41,805 nt of DNA, from assembly GCA_902491515.1 (NCBI GenBank), contig CABUIC010000024.1, forward strand, positions 1-41,805, given 5' to 3'. Below the pieces are notes generated by a model that did no database searches, was not told the origin of the DNA, and saw only the letters and a program-made list of their open reading frames with translations. The translations under genes were made by a program, and so were the position numbers. Below, piece after piece: positions 22,867-30,786 of this stretch. This DNA is from an uncultured Porphyromonadaceae bacterium (GTDB lineage: Bacteria > Bacteroidota > Bacteroidia > Bacteroidales > Muribaculaceae). How positions within the stretch are numbered: the first letter of the stretch is position 1; each line of letters begins with the position of its first letter.

Positions 22867-24882
22867 TTATTTCTTCAGCGGATGGTAGTCCCTGGAATAG
22901 CGGCGCATCTGGTCGACATACTCCTCGCCGTAAACAATTCTCACGTCGGTGATGTTGCCGTCCTTGTCCTTGACGAGTTCGTAGCGGGGATTTACAAATC
23001 CCTTGTATGGCGCGATATTGAGCTTGGCGTAGCGGTCGAGCACTTCCTTGTGGAGAGTCGGGTCGACCTTGACCGCGTACTTCTCGACGAGGTCGCGGCC
23101 GGCGGCGTAGTCGCCCATGGAGCGGATGCGCTGGATTTCGGCGAGAAGCTCGCCGAAGAGACCGCGGAGCGCCTGGTAGTCGTTGATTTTCACGAAGGTC
23201 TTGCCGTCGCGCTTCACGAGCTCGATTACGTTTGCGTCCCTGCCGTGCTCGTATGCCCATTCGGCGATGAGCTTGCGGTTGCGCATATGGGCCTCCTCCA
23301 CGTCCTTGCCGGGTTCGATGCGCATCAGCTGAGTCATGAGGCCGTTGAGGATATACTTGTAGTACTCGGCCTTGTAAGCCTCCGGATTGTCGAGGAGTCC
23401 GATTTCAATGAGCTTCGGGTCGGCGAGGTAATAGAGCGCGAAGAGGTCGGCGCGCGTCTCTTCGAGAGTGGAGCCGTGAGCCTTCAGGGCGTCGGGGTCG
23501 ACACCCGGAAGAAGCTTGCCGGAGCCGTGGCCGAGGCATTCGTGGAGGTCGGTGTGGAGATTGTCGGTGATGAAGAGATAGTCGTCGAGGAGCTTCGAGG
23601 TCTCTTCGTCGATTACGAATTCCTCATTGAAGCCGTTGCCGTGGGCGGCCTCGTCGTAGGCCTGGGTGATGTTCTCCAAAGTCACGCTCTTCGACCCGTG
23701 GGCGGCACGGATCCAGTTGGCGTTGGGGAGATTGATGCCGATGGGCGTGGCGGGATATGAGTCGCCGGCGAGAATGGCCGCGGTGATGACCTTGGCCGAC
23801 ACACCCTTAACCTTCTCCTTCTTGAAGCGGGCATCGACGGGGGAATGGTCCTCGAACCACTGGGCATTGGCCGAGAGCACCTCGGTGCGGCGGCTTGCGG
23901 GGATGTTCTTGAAGTTGACGATGGATTCCCATGAGCCTGTCATGCCGAGGGGGTCGTTGTAGCTCTCGATGAAACCGTTGATGAAATCGACCTGCGAGGC
24001 CGTGTCCTCGGCCCACTTGATGGAATACTCGTCGAAGGTCTTCAGCGAGCCGTTCTTATAGAACTCGATGAGGGATGCGATAATCTCCTTCTGAGCCTCG
24101 TTTTCGGCGTAGGGCATAGCCTTTGTGAGGTTGTCGACAATATGTTCGATAGCCTCCGTGTAAAGTCCTCCGAGCTTATAAGGCACTTCCACGACCTTGC
24201 CGTCGGCGCCCTTTTCGACGCGGGTGTTGAGGCCGTAGGATACGGGCGTCTCGTCCTTGGGATCCTTGAGGGCGGCGAAGTAGTCCTCGACCTCCTTCTG
24301 TGTGAGACCCGGGCCGTACATGTTCACGGCCGAAGTGGCGATAAGGTCCTCGCCCTCTGCCTGATTGACCTTCTTGGGTGCTATGGAGGGATTGAAAATC
24401 ACCTCGACGAGCTCGGAGGCCTGAGCCGGAGCTTCCGGGAGCGCGGCAATCTGTTCCTCGAGGAACCCGCGGGAGAAGGCTGGAGTGAACTTGTCGTTGG
24501 AATAGTGGTGATGGATGCCGTTTGCGAACCATACCTGTTTCAGGTAGGTCTCGAAAGCCTTGAAGTCGGCGTTTTCGCGGTCTCCTGAGTAATTGGCATA
24601 AACAGCCTCCAGAAGGTCGCGGATGGCGAGATTGTCCTTGTAGTTCTGGTCCCAGAGGATGTCGCGGCCCCAGAGGGCGGCTTCCTGAAGATAGTAGACG
24701 AGGATTTTCTGATTGAGGCTCAGGCTGTCGAAGTCCGGAACCTGATAGCGGAGCACCTCGATGTCGGCGAAGCGGTCGGCCGTGTAGTCGAACTCGCTGT
24801 CCGTGTCCTGGGGTGCCTGTCTGGAGCATGATGCGGCAAAGAGGGTTGCAGCCATGGCAAGTGCGGTGAGAGGTTTGTTCAT
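22867..24882 (-). CDS. Dipeptidyl-peptidase III (M49) lipoprotein
   Basis: A 671-residue zinc peptidase that removes dipeptides from the N-terminus of oligopeptides. The zinc motif is H447-E-C-L-G-H452 and the third ligand lies in E474-E-T-R-A-D479, the M49 pattern. From memory, the characterised Bacteroides DPP III also carries a cysteine in this motif. The N-terminus has a short signal with a lipobox-like A-A-S-C (Cys19), so it is probably an envelope lipoprotein, unlike cytosolic eukaryotic DPP III. The RlmI-type gene ends 18 bases upstream, so the two may be co-transcribed. A strong hairpin follows the stop. Confidence 0.92.
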   Translation of the reverse strand: MNKPLTALAMAATLFAASCSRQAPQDTDSEFDYTADRFADIEVLRYQVPDFDSLSLNQKILVYYLQEAALWGRDILWDQNYKDNLAIRDLLEAVYANYSGDRENADFKAFETYLKQVWFANGIHHHYSNDKFTPAFSRGFLEEQIAALPEAPAQASELVEVIFNPSIAPKKVNQAEGEDLIATSAVNMYGPGLTQKEVEDYFAALKDPKDETPVSYGLNTRVEKGADGKVVEVPYKLGGLYTEAIEHIVDNLTKAMPYAENEAQKEIIASLIEFYKNGSLKTFDEYSIKWAEDTASQVDFINGFIESYNDPLGMTGSWESIVNFKNIPASRRTEVLSANAQWFEDHSPVDARFKKEKVKGVSAKVITAAILAGDSYPATPIGINLPNANWIRAAHGSKSVTLENITQAYDEAAHGNGFNEEFVIDEETSKLLDDYLFITDNLHTDLHECLGHGSGKLLPGVDPDALKAHGSTLEETRADLFALYYLADPKLIEIGLLDNPEAYKAEYYKYILNGLMTQLMRIEPGKDVEEAHMRNRKLIAEWAYEHGRDANVIELVKRDGKTFVKINDYQALRGLFGELLAEIQRIRSMGDYAAGRDLVEKYAVKVDPTLHKEVLDRYAKLNIAPYKGFVNPRYELVKDKDGNITDVRIVYGEEYVDQMRRYSRDYHPLKK

Positions 24883-24900
24883 ATATCGTTGTCTGATTGG

Positions 24901-26103
24901 TTATTCCACGTAGAGTACGAGCCCCTTGAGGTATTCCCCCTCGGGGTGGTAGATGTTCACGGGGTGGTCGGACGGCTGAGTGAGCTGGTGGAGTATGCGC
25001 ACGCGCCGTCCGCTCTGCGCCGCGGCCGAGAAGACCGCAAGGCGGAACTGCTCCTTGGTCACGGCCTGCGAGCAGGAGAAGGTGAACAGAATGCCTCCGG
25101 GAGCGATTTTCTCGAAAGCCCTGGCATTGATGCGCTGATAGCCGCGCAGGGCGTTGCGGAGGGCGCTCCGATGCTTGGCAAAGGCGGGAGGGTCGAGGAC
25201 GATGAGGTCGTAGGCGTCCTTTTCCATCGTGTCGAGGAACTTGAAGGCATCCTCTGCGAAGGAGCGGTGACGGCCCTCGGCTCCGGGACCGAAATTAAGC
25301 GCCACGTTGGCATCTGTCAGCGAGACAGCCTTGGCCGACGAGTCGACGGAGTCGACGCTAAGGGCGCCTCCGGCGAGGGAATATACGGAGAAACCGCCCG
25401 TGTAGCAGAACATGTTCAGGACCTTGCGTCCGGCGCTGTAGTGACGCAGGAGACTCCGGTTGTCGCGCTGGTCGACGAAGAAGCCTGTTTTCTGCCCGCG
25501 CAGCCAGTCGATGCGGAAACGCAGACCGTTTTCCAGAGCCTCGTCGCCGAGATATTCGCCGATGATGTAGGCATTCTGAGGGTCGAGATGCGCCTTGTAG
25601 GGCAGCGTGGTCTCCGATTTATAGTACACGCTTCTGATTCCCGCTCCGGGGAGCTCCGCAAGCGCGCGGGCTATCGCCTCACGGGCGAAGTGCATGCCCG
25701 GCGAATGAGCCTGAAGCACTGCCGTCGGGCCATAGACATCGACGACAAGGCCGGGAAGGAAATCACCCTCGCCGTGTACAAGGCGGAAAGCCGTATTGTC
25801 CTCCCTCATCAGGCCAAGCGCCTGACGCAGAGCGAAGGCCTCGCGGAGGCGACGGCGGTAGAAATCTTCATCGACAGCCTCGGAGGGGTCGAAAGAGAGC
25901 ATCCGCACGGCAATGGAGCCTATCTGGAAATGGCCCGTGCCAATCTCGCGGCCATCGGAGGCCACGACGCGCACAAGGTCGCCCTCCTCTATGCCGGAAT
26001 TCTCGTCGGGCATCTGTACAAGGGCCCCCGAGAACACCCAGGGATGGAAGCGGTCGAGGGATTCCTCCTTGCCGCGGCGGAGTTTCAGTATCGGTAGTGT
26101 CAT
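24901..26103 (-). CDS. rlmI: RlmI-type rRNA cytosine-C5 methyltransferase
   Basis: A 400-residue SAM-dependent methyltransferase of the COG1092/RlmI group, expected to methylate a 23S rRNA cytosine. An N-terminal PUA domain (about 1-75; H-P-W-V-F-S-G-A) binds RNA. The Rossmann part has N-M-F-C-Y-T-G-G-F-S as motif I, L-D-P-P-A-F as motif IV, and a late F-T-F-S-C-S-Q motif with a cysteine suited to C5 chemistry. RlmK/RlmL-like specificity is possible. It follows rseP after three bases and precedes the DPP III gene by 18, so dxr-rseP-rlmI-DPP III probably share transcription. Confidence 0.87.
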   Translation of the reverse strand: MTLPILKLRRGKEESLDRFHPWVFSGALVQMPDENSGIEEGDLVRVVASDGREIGTGHFQIGSIAVRMLSFDPSEAVDEDFYRRRLREAFALRQALGLMREDNTAFRLVHGEGDFLPGLVVDVYGPTAVLQAHSPGMHFAREAIARALAELPGAGIRSVYYKSETTLPYKAHLDPQNAYIIGEYLGDEALENGLRFRIDWLRGQKTGFFVDQRDNRSLLRHYSAGRKVLNMFCYTGGFSVYSLAGGALSVDSVDSSAKAVSLTDANVALNFGPGAEGRHRSFAEDAFKFLDTMEKDAYDLIVLDPPAFAKHRSALRNALRGYQRINARAFEKIAPGGILFTFSCSQAVTKEQFRLAVFSAAAQSGRRVRILHQLTQPSDHPVNIYHPEGEYLKGLVLYVE

Positions 26104-26106
26104 ATT

Positions 26107-27552
26107 TTATTTCAGGAGATAACGGTAGAGGTCATTGCCGTTGGCATAGACCAGAAGGAGCAGGAGGAAAGCGAAACCGACAGTGTTGGCCACTTCGAGG
26201 AAACGGTCGGAGGGCTTTCGGCGTGTCGCCATCTCGACCAGGAGAAATAGCGTGTGTCCGCCGTCAAGGCCGGGAATCGGAATGATGTTCATAAAGGCGA
26301 GGATTATCGACAAGAAAGCTGTAATCTGCCAGAATCCGTACCAGTTCCATGATGTGGGGAAGAGATCGCCGAGCGTGCCGAAGCCGCCGAGACTCTGAGC
26401 GCCCTCCTTGGAGAAGAGCAGCTTCAGCGAGGAGACATAGGTGGAGAGCTGGTTTGTGCCAATCTCCCAGCCGCGGGGAATGGCGCCCCAGAGGCTGTAG
26501 CTTACAGTCTCGCGGTCGAAAATCTCGAGGGGCGAAAGCATCTGTATGCCAATGCGCCCGGCGTCGCTGACCTCGACCGTCATCACGCTCTCGGAGCCGT
26601 CGGCGTGACGCACGAGCATCTCTGCGGTGCCCCCCTTGGCCTTCTGAAGCGCAGGCATGAACTCGGTTATGGCCGGAGTCGTGTCCGTTCCGACTTTGAG
26701 GATGCGGTCGCAGGCCAAGAGTCCCGCACGCTCGGCGTTTTCGCCGGGGGCGAGCTTGGCCACTACCACCGGAACACGCATTATCATCGGCATGTAGTCC
26801 TTGCCTTTTGTTGCCATCTGCTTCACAAGAGCGTCGGAAACGACGATTTCAGCCTCTCCTCCGTCGCGAATCACACCTACACGGGTTCCGGGCTGAATCA
26901 TGTCCCAGGCCACGGAATAGTCCTTGGCGTCGAGAGGCTTGCCGTTGATGCTCATCAGCCTGTCGCCGGTGCGGAAACCCGCGGCCTGCATCTCGGCGCT
27001 GAAATCCATGCCCTCCTCCATGTTCTGGAATGGAATGACGTTGTCGCCCCAGTGGAAGGCGATGCCGATATAGATGATTATAGCGAGAACGAAATTCATC
27101 ACCACGCCGGCCACCATCACCATGAGGCGCTGCCATGCGGGCTTCGAGCGGAATTCCCAGCTCTGCGGCTCGCTCTCGAGCTGAGAGGCGTCCTTGGTCT
27201 CGTCAATCATACCCGCTATGTCGCAGTAACCTCCGAGAGGGAGCCATCCGAGGCCGTATATGGTGTCGCGCCATGTCGGCTTCCCGTCGGCGCGGGGCTG
27301 ACGGGGCTTGCCGACCCTCCAGGTCTTCAGGGCCTTGTCGGGACCGCCGCCCTTAGTGTTGTGCGGGAAGAGCTCCAGAGTGCCCTTCATAGGGTTCCAT
27401 TTAAGGATGGAGAACCATGGATTGAAAAAGAGATAGAAGCGGTTTACCTTAACCCCGAAAATGCGGGCGAAAGTATAGTGACCGAGCTCGTGAATTGTCA
27501 CGAGTATTACAAGGGCGAGCACAAGTTGTGCGGCTTTGATAAGAATATCCAT
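26107..27552 (-). CDS. rseP: RseP-type site-2 intramembrane protease
   Basis: A 481-residue membrane metalloprotease. Zinc motif H21-E-L-G-H25 lies in the first transmembrane helix, and the second metal site N-I-I-P-I-P-G-L-D-G-G-H is in a late helix. Between them is a PDZ domain (about 200-290, with G-D-R-L-M-S-I-N-G) and a second PDZ-like region (R-A-G-L-L-A-C-D-R-I). Such proteases cleave anti-sigma factors and remnant signal peptides. The length, with an insertion after the first helix, is usual for Bacteroidota. Its start overlaps the dxr stop by one base (TAATG). Confidence 0.95.
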   Translation of the reverse strand: MDILIKAAQLVLALVILVTIHELGHYTFARIFGVKVNRFYLFFNPWFSILKWNPMKGTLELFPHNTKGGGPDKALKTWRVGKPRQPRADGKPTWRDTIYGLGWLPLGGYCDIAGMIDETKDASQLESEPQSWEFRSKPAWQRLMVMVAGVVMNFVLAIIIYIGIAFHWGDNVIPFQNMEEGMDFSAEMQAAGFRTGDRLMSINGKPLDAKDYSVAWDMIQPGTRVGVIRDGGEAEIVVSDALVKQMATKGKDYMPMIMRVPVVVAKLAPGENAERAGLLACDRILKVGTDTTPAITEFMPALQKAKGGTAEMLVRHADGSESVMTVEVSDAGRIGIQMLSPLEIFDRETVSYSLWGAIPRGWEIGTNQLSTYVSSLKLLFSKEGAQSLGGFGTLGDLFPTSWNWYGFWQITAFLSIILAFMNIIPIPGLDGGHTLFLLVEMATRRKPSDRFLEVANTVGFAFLLLLLVYANGNDLYRYLLK

Positions 27553-28733
27553 TAATTGAGTCTGATTTTCGAAACAAATTCCTCGGCAATACGGCGGCTC
27601 TCGGCGTTGCTGGCCACGTAGTCGTCAAAGCGGGGGGACGCCACGAATGTGGCGTGTTCAAGGGCGTGTGCGATTGTGCGGTAGATGTCGCCGAAGGCAA
27701 TCCCGCCACGCAGAAATGCGGCCACGGCCACTTCGTTTGCGCCGTTTACAGTGCATGCCGAGGTGCCCATCCGCTCAAGACAATACCGCGCGAAGCCCAG
27801 ACAGGGGAATTTACCCTCGTCCGGCGCCTCGAAGGTGAGAGTACTGATTTTTTCAAGTGTCAGAGGCTCGGACACTCCTGCGAGGCGCGAGCTCCGCCCG
27901 AGGGCATATGCTATCGGAAGACGCATATCGGGCACGCCGAGCTGCGCCTTTATGGCGCCGTCCCTGAACTCCACCATCGAGTGGACTATCGACTGGGGAT
28001 GGACCACGGCGGCAATCCTCTCCGCAGGAATATCGAAGAGCCAGCGCGCCTCAATGATTTCAAATGCCTTGTTGAGCATAGTGGCGGAATCGACGGTGAT
28101 TTTCGCGCCCATCGACCAGTTCGGATGCCTCAGGGCGTCGGCAGCCGTGGCTTTTTCGATTTTTCCGGCCTCCCATGTGCGGAATGGGCCGCCGGAAGCG
28201 GTGATGATAAGCCGCCGCACATTCTCGGGCGATTCTCCGGCAAGACACTGCGCCACTGCGGAATGCTCTGAGTCGATGGGGAATATTCTCACCTCCGGGT
28301 GGGCAGCAAGCAGCCTGCGGATGTATTCTCCGGCGACCACAAGGGTCTCCTTGTTCGCAAGGGCTATCTCCTTGCCGGCCCTGATGGCGCGTACTGTCGG
28401 TTCGAGGCCGCTGTAGCCCACTGTAGCGGTCACGACCATATCCACGTCATCGGCTTCAGCCGCGGCGGCAAGAGCTTCGGGACCGGAGGCGGTGGAAATA
28501 CCGTAGGGGCGGACAAGCTCGCGGAGACGCCCCTCGAGCTCAGGTCTGCCGATGACGGCGAGTCGCGGACGATGCCTTATGGCGAGAGCCGCAAGCTCCT
28601 CCACTTTCGACCCCGCGCTCAGGACGCTGGCGTGGTAAAGACCGGGAAAGCGGTCAAGTATATCGAGGGTCTGGCGCCCAATCGACCCTGTGGCGCCGAT
28701 GATTGCAAGACGTTTTGGTGCGAATTGATTCAT
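27552..28733 (-). CDS. dxr: 1-deoxy-D-xylulose-5-phosphate reductoisomerase
   Basis: A 393-residue NADPH-dependent enzyme that makes MEP, the first committed step of the non-mevalonate isoprenoid pathway. The NADPH loop G-A-T-G-S-I-G is at 13-19. N-K-E-T-L-V, P-I-D-S-E-H-S-A-V, A-S-G-G-P-F-R and N-W-S-M-G-A-K-I-T-V-D-S are the substrate and metal motifs. Followed by rseP with a one-base overlap, a gene order common in Bacteroidota. Its promoter box ends only seven bases before the ATG, leaving little or no leader. Confidence 0.97.
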   Translation of the reverse strand: MNQFAPKRLAIIGATGSIGRQTLDILDRFPGLYHASVLSAGSKVEELAALAIRHRPRLAVIGRPELEGRLRELVRPYGISTASGPEALAAAAEADDVDMVVTATVGYSGLEPTVRAIRAGKEIALANKETLVVAGEYIRRLLAAHPEVRIFPIDSEHSAVAQCLAGESPENVRRLIITASGGPFRTWEAGKIEKATAADALRHPNWSMGAKITVDSATMLNKAFEIIEARWLFDIPAERIAAVVHPQSIVHSMVEFRDGAIKAQLGVPDMRLPIAYALGRSSRLAGVSEPLTLEKISTLTFEAPDEGKFPCLGFARYCLERMGTSACTVNGANEVAVAAFLRGGIAFGDIYRTIAHALEHATFVASPRFDDYVASNAESRRIAEEFVSKIRLN

Positions 28734-28740
28734 GATACCG

Positions 28741-28748
28741 CAAAATTA
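28741..28748 (-). promoter_or_regulatory. Promoter -7 box very close to dxr start
   Basis: TAATTTTG on the minus strand, with seven bases between the box and the ATG at 28733. Other promoters here leave about 21 bases. Transcription would begin at or next to the start codon. Confidence 0.6.
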
Positions 28749-28763
28749 CGAATTTTTTCCCGT

Positions 28764-30272
28764 TTAATCAAACCACGCGCCCGCGATTTCAATCCCGGGA
28801 TTCATCAGAAAGACATGAGGCACAATATAAACATATTCCTCTCCGTCGCTTCCCCGGAATCCGGCCGCTCTGTAACGCGACTGAACGACACGGCCGTCCC
28901 CCGTCCGTATATCGACAAGACCCGGATAATCGGGCACGGCCTCCGGAAGGGCAATGATGTAACCCTTATATATCGAAATGCCTCCATGATTATTCATTTC
29001 TCCCCGGAAATCCCGAAGCGCGGAGGGCAGCAGGGTCAGTTCCTTCGATGAGTTGTGGTAAATCCTGAAGGAGGCAAGAGGCACCCGTTGATGGAACTGC
29101 ATTACCGTGGTTTTGAGAAGCGTGAGGTCCGGAGAGGGTGTGATAGCGTCGTAATACACGGTTCCGTCCTCGGATGCGTCGTAAAGTTCGGTAATCTCGC
29201 GCGCCTCGGCTGTAAGACGGCGCTGGAGCATTATCGCGGCAAGAAGGTTGACAAGCACGGCAATTACAATAAGCGCTTCCGCCACATAGACGCTCTTTCC
29301 TTTCCTCGCAGGCCATTCACCCCAGAGACACAGACTCCCTATAGCCGCATAAAGCTCCGTCGGCCAGCCCACTCTCGCGCCTCCGAAGAACTTCAACTCT
29401 ATTGCAAGCGCACACAACGTGGCAACCCCGAAAAAAACGTCCTTTTCCTCAATCCGGCGCCTCCGGCGAAGCGCAAGCATGAGAGTAAGGGCATATATTG
29501 CAAACAGCGCAAGCGAAGGTCCGGTCTGAATAACTATTTCATGCCAGGGCATTTCCAGAATCTTGGAATGGGACTCGACTCCCCTGTTCCAAATACTCGG
29601 CGAACTCATGATAAAGCACAATCCGACGACCGTTCCGGCCAGCAGGGCTATTCTCCGGCGGTCGGTTCTTCCTCCGCTCAGCCTGTCGTAAACCAGCACT
29701 GAAGCCATGGCGCATATCAGCGGAAGCGAGAACCCCTCGTGCATCCAGCCTGCGACAAAACCTACGCCCGCAAGACCGATCCACGCGGTCGCGCCTGACT
29801 TTGGCTGACGAAAAAAAAGCCATATCGCCAGAAGCGTCGCCGCCGTGCTCCAGACATAGTTCAGCGCGAACATGACACAGACCATCGAATCATACCACGG
29901 AAAAACCAGAATGAAAATCGCCGCCCACAGCCAGCCCCTTAACGAGCCGGCCCCGACCCGGCATATCACACACCCGAATCTGAGAATAAGGAAGACAATC
30001 AGGCCCGTAAGCACCGAAAACACCCACCGGGGAAAAACAACAAGAAACAGAGGCCCGAAAACATTGGCAAGACGCCAGTTGTCCGTCATCCGACGCTCCG
30101 AGGTCATCTCCGCAAGCCAGGAAATCCTGGCCCGGAAGCCGTCAAGGCCCTCCGACGACATGCTGAACCAATAATCGTCCAGCATCGGCGTCCCGACCTG
30201 ATAAAGGACACCGACAAGTACGCCGACTGCCACGAAGAACAGTAATCTTAAATCTTTACAGCCCTCTTTCAT
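28764..30272 (-). CDS. Polytopic membrane protein, DUF6056-like
   Basis: A 502-residue protein with about ten hydrophobic segments and a soluble C-terminal part (about 365-502). An early acidic motif D-D-Y-W-F (residues 32-36) follows the first helix and an R-x-x-D-N-W motif lies at its loop end. This resembles the layout of membrane glycosyltransferase-like DUF6056/GtrC-type proteins, where the acidic pair near helix 1 is catalytic. No partner gene for glycan synthesis adjoins it. It starts four bases after the U-tract of the HU terminator, and no promoter box is visible before it. Assignment is tentative. Confidence 0.6.
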   Translation of the reverse strand: MKEGCKDLRLLFFVAVGVLVGVLYQVGTPMLDDYWFSMSSEGLDGFRARISWLAEMTSERRMTDNWRLANVFGPLFLVVFPRWVFSVLTGLIVFLILRFGCVICRVGAGSLRGWLWAAIFILVFPWYDSMVCVMFALNYVWSTAATLLAIWLFFRQPKSGATAWIGLAGVGFVAGWMHEGFSLPLICAMASVLVYDRLSGGRTDRRRIALLAGTVVGLCFIMSSPSIWNRGVESHSKILEMPWHEIVIQTGPSLALFAIYALTLMLALRRRRRIEEKDVFFGVATLCALAIELKFFGGARVGWPTELYAAIGSLCLWGEWPARKGKSVYVAEALIVIAVLVNLLAAIMLQRRLTAEAREITELYDASEDGTVYYDAITPSPDLTLLKTTVMQFHQRVPLASFRIYHNSSKELTLLPSALRDFRGEMNNHGGISIYKGYIIALPEAVPDYPGLVDIRTGDGRVVQSRYRAAGFRGSDGEEYVYIVPHVFLMNPGIEIAGAWFD

Positions 30273-30276
30273 GTGA

Positions 30277-30316
30277 TAAAAAAACAGAGCCCGGGAATCA
30301 CTTTCCCTGACTCTGT
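30277..30316 (-). terminator. Intrinsic terminator of HU gene
   Basis: On the minus strand ACAGAG (30316-30311) pairs with CTCTGT (30289-30284), with an inner GGGAA/TTCCC stem, followed by a run of T to 30278. It ends a few bases before the start of the next gene on the same strand. Confidence 0.75.
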
Positions 30317-30370
30317 ATAACGTACATTTTCGAAAAAATGCGTGGGAAACGCTGCGCGTTGTCGGATTAC

Positions 30371-30655
30371 TTATTTATTGCCTTCGGCAACCATTTCCTT
30401 GAACGTATTGCAAGGCTTGAAAGCCGGAATCTTGTGGGCCGGGATGATGATGGTGGTCTTGCGGGAGATGTTGCGGGCGGGTTTCTGGGCGCGCTCCTTG
30501 ATGATGAAGCTGCCGAAGCCACGGACGTACACGTTCTCGCCGGATGCAAGGCTCTCCTTGACTACATCCATGAAGTTCTCAACTACGGCAAGCACCGAAG
30601 GCTTGTCCACACCAGTACGCTTTGCGATTTCCGAAGCTATTTCTGCTTTTGTCAT
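30371..30655 (-). CDS. HU family DNA-binding protein
   Basis: A 94-residue nucleoid protein that bends DNA. It has the complete HU/IHF pattern: an N-terminal helical dimerisation part (M-T-K-A-E-I-A-S-E-I-A), then V-Y-V-R-G-F-G-S-F, and the beta-arm with I-P-A-H-K-I-P-A-F-K-P in place of the more usual P-x-T-G-x-x-I-x-I-P-A. It stands as a single gene with a promoter box at 30691-30698 and a terminator after it. Confidence 0.96.
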   Translation of the reverse strand: MTKAEIASEIAKRTGVDKPSVLAVVENFMDVVKESLASGENVYVRGFGSFIIKERAQKPARNISRKTTIIIPAHKIPAFKPCNTFKEMVAEGNK

Positions 30656-30690
30656 TGTTCAAAATATTTTATGGTTGATTTTTTCCGGTG

Positions 30691-30698
30691 CAAATTTA
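30691..30698 (-). promoter_or_regulatory. Promoter -7 box of HU gene
   Basis: TAAATTTG on the minus strand, 35 bases before the start at 30655. A -33 element is not evident. Confidence 0.55.
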
Positions 30699-30786
30699 CG
30701 CATAAAATCTAATATTCACGCACTTTGCAGGAAAATGAGGCCGGAATTAGCATTTTTTTGCACTCCGTGACGCCTTTTTTACCTTC

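Noticed and set aside
24889..26097. A 402-residue open frame antisense to the rlmI-type gene
   Set aside because: It lies wholly opposite a gene with clear methyltransferase motifs and has no recognisable fold of its own.
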